IMG/VR virus record: IMGVR_UViG_3300023242_001029
Coordinates: 1 to 22,564 of that record
Length of the DNA: 22,564 nt
Source of the DNA: a virus
Strand: one strand, 5' to 3'
The translations under genes and the position numbers were made by a program. The notes beneath the pieces are model-generated. The model did no database searches. It was not told the DNA's origin and saw only the letters and a list, made by a program, of their open reading frames with translations. This document shows, in pieces, positions 6,130-15,300 of the stretch; position 1 is the first letter of the stretch; every line of letters begins with the position of its first letter.

Positions 6130-6542
6130 TGTATACTCCCATATTTCCATATAATAAAGAACAAATAATTATTACTAGTGATAGGGTAGTATTGAATTCA
6201 AAATTAGATTCAATTTTTATGTTTGCTGATAAAGTAATTAGTTTATCATCAAATGAGGGTATTCATATTAATACTAGTAAAGAAGTATATGTAAATGGTA
6301 GTGAAATAAAATTAGGATTAAATGCACAAGAACCTATTGTTAAAGGAAATGAATTAAAAAATTTATTAGATAATTTATTAAATACATTAAGTAATGTAGG
6401 AGGTTTATTATCAAGTGCTACAGATTCAAATGGAAATCCAATACCTCAAGTAGTTACTGCAGGTAAATCATTACAAAAATCAGCAACTAGAATAAAAACA
6501 TTAACTAAAAAAATTAATTCTAAACAGAATTATACTTTATAA
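6129..6542 (+). CDS. Beta-helical central spike protein (gp5 C-terminal-like)
   Basis: This 137-aa protein has short alternating beta strands in its first 75 residues (IIITSDRVVLNSK, DKVISLSSNEGIHINTS, EVYVNGSEIKLG), the pattern of the intertwined beta-helix in gp5/VgrG-type membrane-puncturing spikes. It is followed by NAQEPIVKGNELKNLLDNLL, where the E-P-x-V-K-G-x-x-L motif is typical of spike or baseplate-V C-termini that end in a helix. The last 50 residues are Ser- and Lys-rich. It overlaps the OB-fold gene and the next gene by one base each. It probably forms a trimer at the tip of the tail tube. Confidence 0.68.
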   Translation: MYTPIFPYNKEQIIITSDRVVLNSKLDSIFMFADKVISLSSNEGIHINTSKEVYVNGSEIKLGLNAQEPIVKGNELKNLLDNLLNTLSNVGGLLSSATDSNGNPIPQVVTAGKSLQKSATRIKTLTKKINSKQNYTL

Positions 6543-8227
6543 TGAGTGTAACTAGATTTTCAAAAATATTATTAGATAAAGCACCTAAAAATATAAACGA
6601 GGCGGCTAATGATATTGTTGATGTTATTTTTGAAATAAATGAAATTGTAAGATTATTAAATTCAATTGATTTTTGTAATCCATTAGGATTTATTTTGACC
6701 CAAACCTTACCACCTGGTGGTGCAGTAGATAATTTATTAAAAGGATATTCTAAAAAGGTAAATACTTTTGTGAATAGTTTTAATACAAAATTAGAATTAA
6801 ATGATAGTTCTAATATTGGGGATGATATTGAGGAATTAAGAATATCCTTAGAGGGATTAATACCAGAACCTGAATTAGAAAGGGTAATTCCTGGAGGAGG
6901 AAATATAGCTGGTGTAGTTCAAACATTAAATGATTCATTAGTTATTAGTAATACTTTATTATCAAATAGTGAAAAACGTAAACTTCTAAAATCATTTACA
7001 AATAGATTAATCCCATTAAGTAATCCTGTTAGTTTAACAGAAGTATTATTATCATCTCAAGTAGATAATTTAAATGAAACACTTAGAGGTATAATAAGAC
7101 CAGAACGTTTTCAAGATGATGTTTTAAAATTAGTTAAATCGTTGATTAAAATTGATCGTGGTATTGCACAAATTGAATCGACTGTTTTACTTTTAAATAA
7201 AATTATTAAGGCTATTAATGTATTGGTAAAAATATTTAAATTAACAGCTAAAATATTAAAAAAACTACCAATTCCAGCTAAATTTGTTACAGTAGGAATT
7301 ACAACAAGTAATGCATCAAAAACAGTAAAATTAGAAAGAGATGTATCTGATTTAGAAAAAATATTAAATAGTATTAGTGTATTTTTAAATACTACTATTA
7401 TTACTCAAATAAGAAATATTCGAAGAGAAATATTTATATTATTAATTGGATTAAATCAGTTATATGAAAATATAGCAGCATGTCCTTATTTAAGGGATGA
7501 TGAATTACTAAATAATGTTTTAAAAGACAGGATTGATGGTTTAAATAATAATATAACAACATTAGAAAATCTATTTCCTTCAATAGCAACTCCAGAAAGA
7601 GGAGTTACATCTTATAAAGGGTATACAATTAATATTGTACAAGAACAAGCTAATGATAATAGAACATCATTATTAAGAAGATATGTAATAGTCACTAATT
7701 CTCAAAATTTAATTGAATATGAAGGAACTCCAACATTTTCAAATAATGATCAAACATTAATAAAAGAAGGTCAATTTTTTATAGATAGTAGATCTGAATA
7801 TGGAACTGGTGATAATGGTACAGATAATATAACTGATGCTGAAACTGAAACTATATTACAAGAAAATGGATTACAGGATTCTTCACTAAAATCAGCAATT
7901 GAAAAAGAAAAACAAATTAATATTTTAATACAAAACCAAATACAGGAAAATCCAGCTGATAAAAAATTATTTGATTTAGCAAATAATACACAACCTGACC
8001 CTGATCCAAAGAAAGTAACACAAATAAAAAGAATGATTAATAGTGTTGTAAATGATAATATGATAACTTCCCCCCTAAAAAAACAACAAAGATTATCTAA
8101 ATTAAGATCTAATTTATTTTCTAGGGGTTATACACAAAAAGAAATAGCAACTGCATTTAAATCATCAAATCAACCAAAGAATAATATAGTAATATCAAAT
8201 AATAATATAAAATTAAATAAAGATTAA
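6542..8227 (+). CDS. Large helical tail/baseplate structural protein
   Basis: This 561-aa protein has no catalytic motif that I can see. The first 340 residues are mainly helical, with a strongly hydrophobic stretch at about 213-255 (includes KIIKAINVLVKIFKLTAKIL). A beta-rich part follows (about 357-417, GYTINIVQEQA ... RRYVIVTNSQ ... EGQFFID), and the last 110 residues are Asn-, Gln- and Lys-rich and probably flexible. It lies between the spike and the gp25 gene, where hub, tape-measure or baseplate-tube proteins occur. It is much too short for a typical tape measure of a long tail, and a hub-associated role is more likely. Confidence 0.6.
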   Translation: MSVTRFSKILLDKAPKNINEAANDIVDVIFEINEIVRLLNSIDFCNPLGFILTQTLPPGGAVDNLLKGYSKKVNTFVNSFNTKLELNDSSNIGDDIEELRISLEGLIPEPELERVIPGGGNIAGVVQTLNDSLVISNTLLSNSEKRKLLKSFTNRLIPLSNPVSLTEVLLSSQVDNLNETLRGIIRPERFQDDVLKLVKSLIKIDRGIAQIESTVLLLNKIIKAINVLVKIFKLTAKILKKLPIPAKFVTVGITTSNASKTVKLERDVSDLEKILNSISVFLNTTIITQIRNIRREIFILLIGLNQLYENIAACPYLRDDELLNNVLKDRIDGLNNNITTLENLFPSIATPERGVTSYKGYTINIVQEQANDNRTSLLRRYVIVTNSQNLIEYEGTPTFSNNDQTLIKEGQFFIDSRSEYGTGDNGTDNITDAETETILQENGLQDSSLKSAIEKEKQINILIQNQIQENPADKKLFDLANNTQPDPDPKKVTQIKRMINSVVNDNMITSPLKKQQRLSKLRSNLFSRGYTQKEIATAFKSSNQPKNNIVISNNNIKLNKD

Positions 8228-8236
8228 TTTACGAAA

Positions 8237-8244
8237 TATTTATA
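8237..8244 (+). promoter_or_regulatory. AT-rich element TATTTATA before the 156-aa gene
   Basis: This is the third intergenic copy of the octamer, ending three bases before the ATG at 8248. That is too close for a normal -10 element serving this ATG. It may instead be an AU-rich translation-start element, or chance. Confidence 0.2.
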
Positions 8245-8247
8245 ACC

Positions 8248-8718
8248 ATGAAGAAGAAACCAATAGATCAATTTAAGGAACTAATTAAAGGATGTGTTAG
8301 GGATGTTATTAGAGAAGAACTACAAGTTTTAACTGAAAATAAACAAACTATCACTCCAACTGTAAAAAGAAATTTACAAGAAGAATTAAGTAAAAAATTC
8401 AATCCAAATATCAATCCCTCAAAAAGAACAGGGGATAGACCAGACTATTTAGATTTACCTACAACAGGTGATCCTTTATTAGATATTTTAAATGAAACTA
8501 AACATACTATGAGTTCAGAAGATTATCAAAGTATAGGTAATTTTGGTAGCCCACAAGCCCAAGGATTTAGTAATTATAATGGATTAGGTGGTGAAGTACC
8601 TGTAGGAAATACTAGTGATATGTTAAGTACAGCTAAGGCATCAAGGGATATCAATCAAGTAAGTATAGATGTAGTCCCAGATTATAGCCAAATGATGAAG
8701 GCTATGGGAGGAAAATAA
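8248..8718 (+). CDS. Virion-associated protein, unknown function
   Basis: This 156-aa protein begins with a basic amphipathic helix (KKKPIDQFKELIKGCVRDVIREEL, first about 25 residues), followed by a low-complexity Asn/Gly/Pro-rich middle (about 50-125) and a conserved-looking end, VPDYSQMMKAMGGK. The shape suggests an extended linker or adaptor that docks by its ends. It follows a 20-base gap after the 561-aa gene and precedes gp25 by 7 bases. No family is recognised, but its position inside the baseplate genes supports a virion or assembly role. Confidence 0.55.
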   Translation: MKKKPIDQFKELIKGCVRDVIREELQVLTENKQTITPTVKRNLQEELSKKFNPNINPSKRTGDRPDYLDLPTTGDPLLDILNETKHTMSSEDYQSIGNFGSPQAQGFSNYNGLGGEVPVGNTSDMLSTAKASRDINQVSIDVVPDYSQMMKAMGGK

Positions 8719-8725
8719 ATAATAT

Positions 8726-9133
8726 ATGAATTACCAAATAATTAATAGAAACCCATTAGATTTACAACCAAATAAAGGTATAGGAATCTCTATCCCGTTT
8801 GATGGACCTACTGGGTTAAATATTACTTATGAAAGTAAAAATGCTATTCGTAATAATTTATTAAATTTTTTATTAACTGGAAGAAGAGAAAGAATATTAA
8901 ATCCAAATTTTGGTACTACTATTCGTAATCAAATTTTCGAACAAATTGTAAGTGGTAATTTACAAAAATTAGAAAAAATTATATATGATGGAATCACAAA
9001 TTATTTCCCAACAGTACAAATAGAAGAATTACAAGTTAATGCTGATAATAATACAGTTAATGTTTTTGTTAGTTATTCAATAATTAATACTAATATTAAT
9101 GACGATTTCCAAATAAATTTTAACAATGACTAA
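8726..9133 (+). CDS. gp25: Baseplate wedge protein, gp25/GPW family
   Basis: This 135-aa protein matches the gp25/GPW family in size and order: a leading segment, GISIPFDGPTG (18-30) before the first helix, AIRNNLLNFLLTGRRER (40-56), then ERILNPNFGTTIRNQIFEQ (55-73), and a C-terminal beta part with VQIEELQVNAD. The RERxxNPxFGT block corresponds to the family's conserved E-P-R/F-G turn. gp25 is the conserved lysozyme-like-fold wedge protein that contacts the sheath and gp6 in contractile tails. The gp6 gene starts inside its last codons (8-base overlap), the usual pairing in T4-like and P2-like modules. Confidence 0.92.
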   Translation: MNYQIINRNPLDLQPNKGIGISIPFDGPTGLNITYESKNAIRNNLLNFLLTGRRERILNPNFGTTIRNQIFEQIVSGNLQKLEKIIYDGITNYFPTVQIEELQVNADNNTVNVFVSYSIINTNINDDFQINFNND

Positions 9134-10964
9134 TAAGAATATACAATATGTAAATAAGGATTTTGGTAGTTTTAAAACAAAATTAATAAATTTTGCAAAA
9201 ACATACTACCCAAATACCTATAATGATTTTTCGGAAACATCACCAGGTATGATGTTAATCGAAATGGCATCTTACGTAGGGGATGTTCTTGCTTTATATC
9301 AAGATAATCAAATTCAAGAGACATTTTTACAATTCTCAAAACAAAGAAAGAATTTATTATCCCAAGCCTATGTATATGGTTATAAACCACAAATAACATC
9401 AGTAGCAAATGTTGGTTTAGAGGTATATCAATTAGTACCAGCAACTACAATATCAGGTTCAATTGTCCCTGATTTTAGATATTCTATTTTATTAGAAGAA
9501 GGAGCACAAGTTCAATCTTCTCAAAATAATAGTGTTAAATTTTATATAGAAAGTAAAATTGATTTTTCAGTTTCAAGTTCTACTAACCCAACAGATGTAA
9601 GTGTATACTCATTAGATGGTAGTGATGAACCAAATTTTTATTTATTAAAAAAATCAACCAAAGCATATTCTGGGGATATAAAGACATCAACATATTCATT
9701 TACCGATCCTCAAAGATTTTCAACAGTAAGTATTTCAGATGATAAAATTATTAAAATTTTAGATGTTTATGATAGTAATGATGAAGAATGGAAAGAAGTA
9801 GATTATTTAGGTCAAGAAACAATATTTGATAAAGTACCAAACCAAAGAAATATTGAATTAACACAATATGAAGATGAAGTACCTTATTTATTAAGATTAA
9901 AAAAAGTACCAAAAAGATTTATTAGTAGATTTAAAACAGATACTGATTTAGAAATCCAATTTGGTGCTGGTATTTCTGATGGTGCTGATGAAGAAATAAT
10001 TCCTAATTTTGAAAATATAGGTTTAGGATTACCAATAGGAATAAATAAATTAGATGTAGCTTATGATCCATCTAACTTTTTATATACAAAAAATTATGGT
10101 ATCGCTCCATCAGATACAACTTTAACATTTAGGTACTTAGTTGGTGGTGGTGCTGAAGCTAATGTTTCATCAAATACATTACAATCTTTATTTACAGGGA
10201 GTGTTTCATTACCTGTTCAAGGATTAGACGGTACTATTTCAACAACAGTTTTAAATTCATTATCATTTAATAATGATTTACCTGCTGTAGGTGGTGGTGC
10301 TGGAGATAGTAATGATGAATTAAAATTAAATATTTTATCAACATATCCAACTCAATTAAGAACAGTAAGTGTAGAAGATTATTTAGTTAGAACTTTATCT
10401 TTACCTGCTGAGTTTGGTTTGATTTCAAAAGCTCATGTAAATAAAAATACAGAGAATATTGATAAAAATTTATTTAATATTTATATTTTATCAAAGAATG
10501 CAAATTCAAATTTAGAAATAGCAAATAGAGCATTAAAACTTAATTTACAAACTTATCTAAATGAGTATAGGTTATTAACAGATGCTATAAATATAAAAGA
10601 CGCTTTTATTATTAATATAGGACTTAATTTCGATATTACATTAAGACCAAATTTTAATAATAGAACAGTAATTAATAATTGTTTAACTGTATTAAAAGAT
10701 TATTTTAATGTTGATAAATGGAGAATAAATCAACCTATTATTTTATCAGAAATATACACATTATTAGATAGGGTAGAAGGAGTACAAACAGTTAAAAAAA
10801 TAGAAATCGTAAACAAAAGTGGTGTTGATAATGGATACTCGAAATATGGATATGATATTAAGGGAGCAACAGTAAATGATGTTATTTACCCTTCATTAGA
10901 CCCAAGTGTATTCGAATTGAAATACCCAAATACTGATATCCAAGGTAGATCAGTAACCTTTTAA
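9126..10964 (+). CDS. gp6: Baseplate wedge protein, gp6/baseplate-J family
   Basis: This 612-aa protein is close to T4 gp6 in length. The N-terminus reads as gp6: DFGSFKTKLINFAKTYYP, then a SPGMMLIEMASYVGDVLALY helix (about 39-58), QDNQIQETFLQFSKQRKNLL and QAYVYGYKP (about 80-88). The C-terminal half has a baseplate-J-like segment, VSVEDYLVRTLSLPAEFG (about 413-432), and ends in YPSLDPSVFELKYPNTDIQG. gp6 forms the iris-like ring of wedge dimers in the baseplate. It overlaps gp25 by 8 bases, and the next gene follows after 11 bases. The middle (100-350) is beta-rich and divergent. Confidence 0.9.
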   Translation: MTNKNIQYVNKDFGSFKTKLINFAKTYYPNTYNDFSETSPGMMLIEMASYVGDVLALYQDNQIQETFLQFSKQRKNLLSQAYVYGYKPQITSVANVGLEVYQLVPATTISGSIVPDFRYSILLEEGAQVQSSQNNSVKFYIESKIDFSVSSSTNPTDVSVYSLDGSDEPNFYLLKKSTKAYSGDIKTSTYSFTDPQRFSTVSISDDKIIKILDVYDSNDEEWKEVDYLGQETIFDKVPNQRNIELTQYEDEVPYLLRLKKVPKRFISRFKTDTDLEIQFGAGISDGADEEIIPNFENIGLGLPIGINKLDVAYDPSNFLYTKNYGIAPSDTTLTFRYLVGGGAEANVSSNTLQSLFTGSVSLPVQGLDGTISTTVLNSLSFNNDLPAVGGGAGDSNDELKLNILSTYPTQLRTVSVEDYLVRTLSLPAEFGLISKAHVNKNTENIDKNLFNIYILSKNANSNLEIANRALKLNLQTYLNEYRLLTDAINIKDAFIINIGLNFDITLRPNFNNRTVINNCLTVLKDYFNVDKWRINQPIILSEIYTLLDRVEGVQTVKKIEIVNKSGVDNGYSKYGYDIKGATVNDVIYPSLDPSVFELKYPNTDIQGRSVTF

Positions 10965-10975
10965 ATAAATTAATA

Positions 10976-11965
10976 ATGGCAGTATATAAAATATTCCCGT
11001 CGAAAGACACTTATGTAGATGAAAATTTACCAAATAATAATTATGGTAGGGATGAAATACTGGAATTATCTAGTTTGACTGGTGGTTTAAAAAGAATATT
11101 AATTGAATTTGATAATGATGAAATACAAAATGTTTTATCTTTAATAACTGGTAGTTATATAAGTAATTTAAAAATGTATATGGCTTATGCTAATAATATA
11201 CCTTTAAATTATAGTATAGAATTTTCATCAATATCTTCAAGTTGGGATATGGGTACAGGAAGAAACGCAGATTCTACTAATCCAGCAAATGGGGCAACTT
11301 GGTTAAGACCTGCACCACTTTCAAATTCATTTGAAATTTGGGTTGGAGGTAATACAACAGGTAGTTCTGTTACCCAATCATTTAATTATAGAGATAGTAA
11401 AGATATTAATGTTAATGTTACTAATTTAATAAATAATAATAATAGAATTTTAATTAAAAATACTAATCAAATTGAATCATCATCAGCTGATATTGAATTA
11501 AAATATTTTGGAGGAGACACTCATACAATATATCCTCCATCATTAGAGTTTAAATGGGAAGATACTAATTATTCTTCATCACTAGATGAACTAACTAATA
11601 ACAGTTTCGCAACAAAAATTACTAATAAAAATATTTATAAAGAGACAGAGGTTGTTAAGATAAGAGTATTATGTAGAGATATATTTCCTACTAGATCGTT
11701 CACAACAAGTTCTGTATACTTAGAAAATAAAATATTACCTAGTGAAAGTTATTGGTCAATAAAAGATGTTAAAACTGACGAAATAATAGTTGATTTTGAT
11801 TCTATTGGAACTAAAATTGGAGCTGACGAAGAGGGTAATTATTTTACATTATATTGTAATGGTTTAGAACCAGAAAGGTTTTACCAAATTATAATAAAAA
11901 CAAATATTAATGGAGAAGATATTATCATAGATAATAATTATGCTCATTTTAGAATTAAAAAATAA
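10976..11965 (+). CDS. Tail structural protein with DNRLRE-like N-terminal domain
   Basis: This 329-aa, all-beta protein starts with a segment resembling DNRLRE domains, which are secreted or surface beta-sandwich modules: FPSKDTYVDENLPNNNYGRD (7-26), then LKRILIEFD (38-46), SISSSWDMGTG and a NVTNLI segment (about 148). The C-terminal third (about 225-329) looks like an Ig- or FN3-like domain, with EVVKIRVLCRDIFP and PERFYQIIIKTNINGE. It directly follows gp6, where T4 has gp7 and gp8, but I see no similarity to those. A peripheral baseplate or carbohydrate-binding appendage role is inferred. The next gene overlaps by one base. Confidence 0.62.
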   Translation: MAVYKIFPSKDTYVDENLPNNNYGRDEILELSSLTGGLKRILIEFDNDEIQNVLSLITGSYISNLKMYMAYANNIPLNYSIEFSSISSSWDMGTGRNADSTNPANGATWLRPAPLSNSFEIWVGGNTTGSSVTQSFNYRDSKDINVNVTNLINNNNRILIKNTNQIESSSADIELKYFGGDTHTIYPPSLEFKWEDTNYSSSLDELTNNSFATKITNKNIYKETEVVKIRVLCRDIFPTRSFTTSSVYLENKILPSESYWSIKDVKTDEIIVDFDSIGTKIGADEEGNYFTLYCNGLEPERFYQIIIKTNINGEDIIIDNNYAHFRIKK

Positions 11966-12300
11966 TGTCTATAAAAGTTTCTTTAAACAAAACTACATTC
12001 CCTAAAATAGAATACCCTAAAGTTGTTGATACTGTATTTAGTCAATTAATCACACCAACACTAGAAGAGGTAGTAGATGAAATTACCCAAGATGATTTTT
12101 TTGATGCATATAATACATTATTTTATGAAATACCATTAACTGGAGAAGTTGATTCTCACCAATATTTAATTAAAAGAAGTACTGAATATTTAGGTATTTC
12201 TCAAAATACAGATGAAGTTGATTTATTATTAGAAGAAATTAACCAATTAAGATTAGAAAACTTAGAGTTAAAACAAATAGTAGATGAACTAACACAATAA
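11965..12300 (+). CDS. Small tail-module protein with C-terminal coiled coil
   Basis: This 111-aa protein has an N-terminal part with TTFPKIEYPKVVDTVFSQLI, an acidic middle (LEEVVDEITQDDFFDAYN) and a C-terminal leucine-heptad segment (about 80-110, VDLLLEEINQLRLENLELKQ). The heptads suggest oligomerisation, possibly trimeric as in fibre connectors. It overlaps the previous gene by one base and ends three bases before the 1807-aa gene, so it may be an attachment or chaperone protein for that giant product. No family is recognised. Confidence 0.55.
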   Translation: MSIKVSLNKTTFPKIEYPKVVDTVFSQLITPTLEEVVDEITQDDFFDAYNTLFYEIPLTGEVDSHQYLIKRSTEYLGISQNTDEVDLLLEEINQLRLENLELKQIVDELTQ

Positions 12301-12303
12301 TAA

Positions 12304-15300
12304 ATGGATAACTTTAAAATTGTAAATACTGAAATAAATCGTTTTGTTTCCCAAGATTACGAACAAAATGATATTGATATTCTAAATCCATTCAAAATTA
12401 ATAAAGAATTTGGTGGTGTTAATGACGTCGTTGAATTTCACTTAATATCGAATTCAGGAAATATATTAGAATCTGATTATAATTTCACTCAATATACTAC
12501 TGGGAATAATAAAAATAATAGTGAATTTTTTACAGATTTAATATTAAACCCAGAACAAAATATTATTAGTTTAGGGTATGATAAAGGTAAATTTAATTTA
12601 GTTTATAATTTCCACAGATTATTATTTAATAGTACAAATAGTAATAGATTCTTTATTAAAGAAATTTCTAGGGATAGAACAGAATTAAAGATAACTTCTA
12701 ACAACATTGAATTTTTAGAATTACAATCTTTATATATTGAATATATTGCAAATAGAAACGAAAATAATTTCTATTCCGATTTCATATTAAATTTTGGTGA
12801 TAATAGCCAAATAATTGGTGTAAATATTGCATTAGATAATGTAAATACTACCACCCCAAGTTTATATATTAAATTATATGAACCGTTACCTAATACTTAT
12901 CAGTTAAAAGATACATTATGGGTAGCTGACATAATTTCAGACCAATATTCATTTACAGTAAATAGAGAGTTTACTACTACTACAAATAATGAGGGGATTT
13001 TATTAAAAGGTCCTAATTTTGATATTGATATTAACGAAAGTGTAAGTACAAGTACTCCATATTTAAATATTACTAATATATTAGGTAATACTTCTGCATC
13101 TTTATTAAATAGGTTAGAAGGTGATTTACAAGATGCAGTGAAAATAAATGTAGACTATTCTACTTTTGATAATTTTATCCATTTTTCTTCTGCTCAATCA
13201 AGGATTGAAAATTTTGTATATAAATTAGGTCAAATAGAAAGACTTGAATCTGATTTAACAAGTTTAAATAATATTACTAATACAGGAAGTATTACTCAAT
13301 CAATATTAAATATTGAAAATCAAATAAATACTTTAGTTCAAGGATTTGATGGGTATGAAAAATACTTATATTACAAATCAGGAAGTACAACATACCCTAA
13401 AACAGGAGCTTTCCCATTTACTAATTTACCTACAACATCTACTGCATCATTACAGTGGTTAGGTAGTACAGATAATTCTTCTCAATACTATGGAGGTATC
13501 TTATTAGATGCTGAAAATTATGATATTGAGAATAGGGATTATTTATGGAATAATTTACCAGAATATATTAAAGAAGACCCACAAAATTCCCAATTAGAGA
13601 TATTAACATCAATGTTAGGTCAACATTTTGATTATATTTGGACTTATATTAAAGATATTTCAAATAAAAATATAAATGATAATAGAATTGACTTTGGTAT
13701 TTCAAAAGATTTAGTTGGAGAAACATTAAAATCATTTGGTATAAAATTATATACTAATTCAAGGAATCAAGATAATATTTTCTTATCTACATTTGGTATA
13801 AATCCAGACGGAACATTTATTCCAACAACAGGTTCATTAGATATAAATACTTATATTAGTGCTTCTGATTATACAATACCTGCAAATGATATTGTAAAAG
13901 AAAATTACAAAAGAATTTACCATAATTTACCTTATTTATTAAAGAGTAAAGGTACAAGAAAAGGACTGCGTGTTTTATTTAGTTCTTTTGGTTTAAGTAA
14001 TGAAATATTACGTATTAAAGAATTTGGAGGAACTACCAAAGATTCGGGTAGTATTGACCAAATTACCGATAAATTTAATTATGCTTTAAATTTAGAAAGT
14101 GGTAGTATATCAATACCTTTCCTTCCTACAACACAACAATTCATATCAAATTCATTCAATGATGTTAAACCAGATTCAATTGAGTTTAGATATAAACATA
14201 TTGGTGTTCTTCCTACAGATGGTGATACTCCATCCTTAATTAGTGGTTCTGGTATTAATATTAATATTGATTATATTAGTGGTAGTGAAAATGGAGAAAT
14301 TAGTTTAGAACTTTATAACAATTTAGGTGATTCTGATTCTAGTGATTTTATTACATTACCTATATTTAATGGGGATTGGTGGAATTTTTTAATTAGAAGA
14401 TCAGAGGATTTAAGAGCAAGTGAAAGTGGATCAAATAATACATACCAATTACTAATTGCTAATAAAGATGAATATGGTATAAATTATTTCCAATCAGCTT
14501 CCCTAGTAATAGATGGTTCATTATCATCATCTTTTAATTCATCTTGGGATGAAACAAACGAATTTATATTAGGAAATAATGTTAATCCAGCATTAGGTGT
14601 TTTTCAAGAATTTAGATATTGGACTGGACCAGTTTTAGATGATGATTTTAAAAATCATACATTAAATCCAAAATCATATTCATATTTAAACGAAACAGGT
14701 TCTTATAATAACTTAATTTATAGACTTCCATTAGGTTCAGAATTAGATAATAACGAAACCACATCATTTGTTTCTGTTCACCCAAATAGGATAGATACTT
14801 TTATTAGTGCCTCTTCAGTAGCTACTGGATCAGGTATTATTACATATTCTGAAAATTTTGAAGATTATTTAGTTAATAACACAGATGGATATATAAATAT
14901 TGAGTCTAATCAAAAAGTTAAAATAGAAGATAATAATATATTATTCGATAATACTTTATCACCATCTGTTTCAATTATTAAAAAACCAATAATCCAACCA
15001 TCATTAAATTCCTCAAAATTAGAAGTAGGCATTTCAGCTACAGATTCAATAAATGATGATATTGTAAAACAATTAGGTAATTTTTCATTAGATGAATATA
15101 TTGGAGATGCTTCAAATTATTCAACAGAATATCCTGATTTAATTACTTTAAATAAAGAATATTTTCAAAAATATAGTGGTAAATCTGACTTAATTGATAT
15201 TATTAAATTATTATCATATTTGGATAATTCTTTATTAAAAATGATAAAGGATTTTGTTCCCGCAAAAGCTAATAATATTAATGGATTTGTTGTAAAACCG

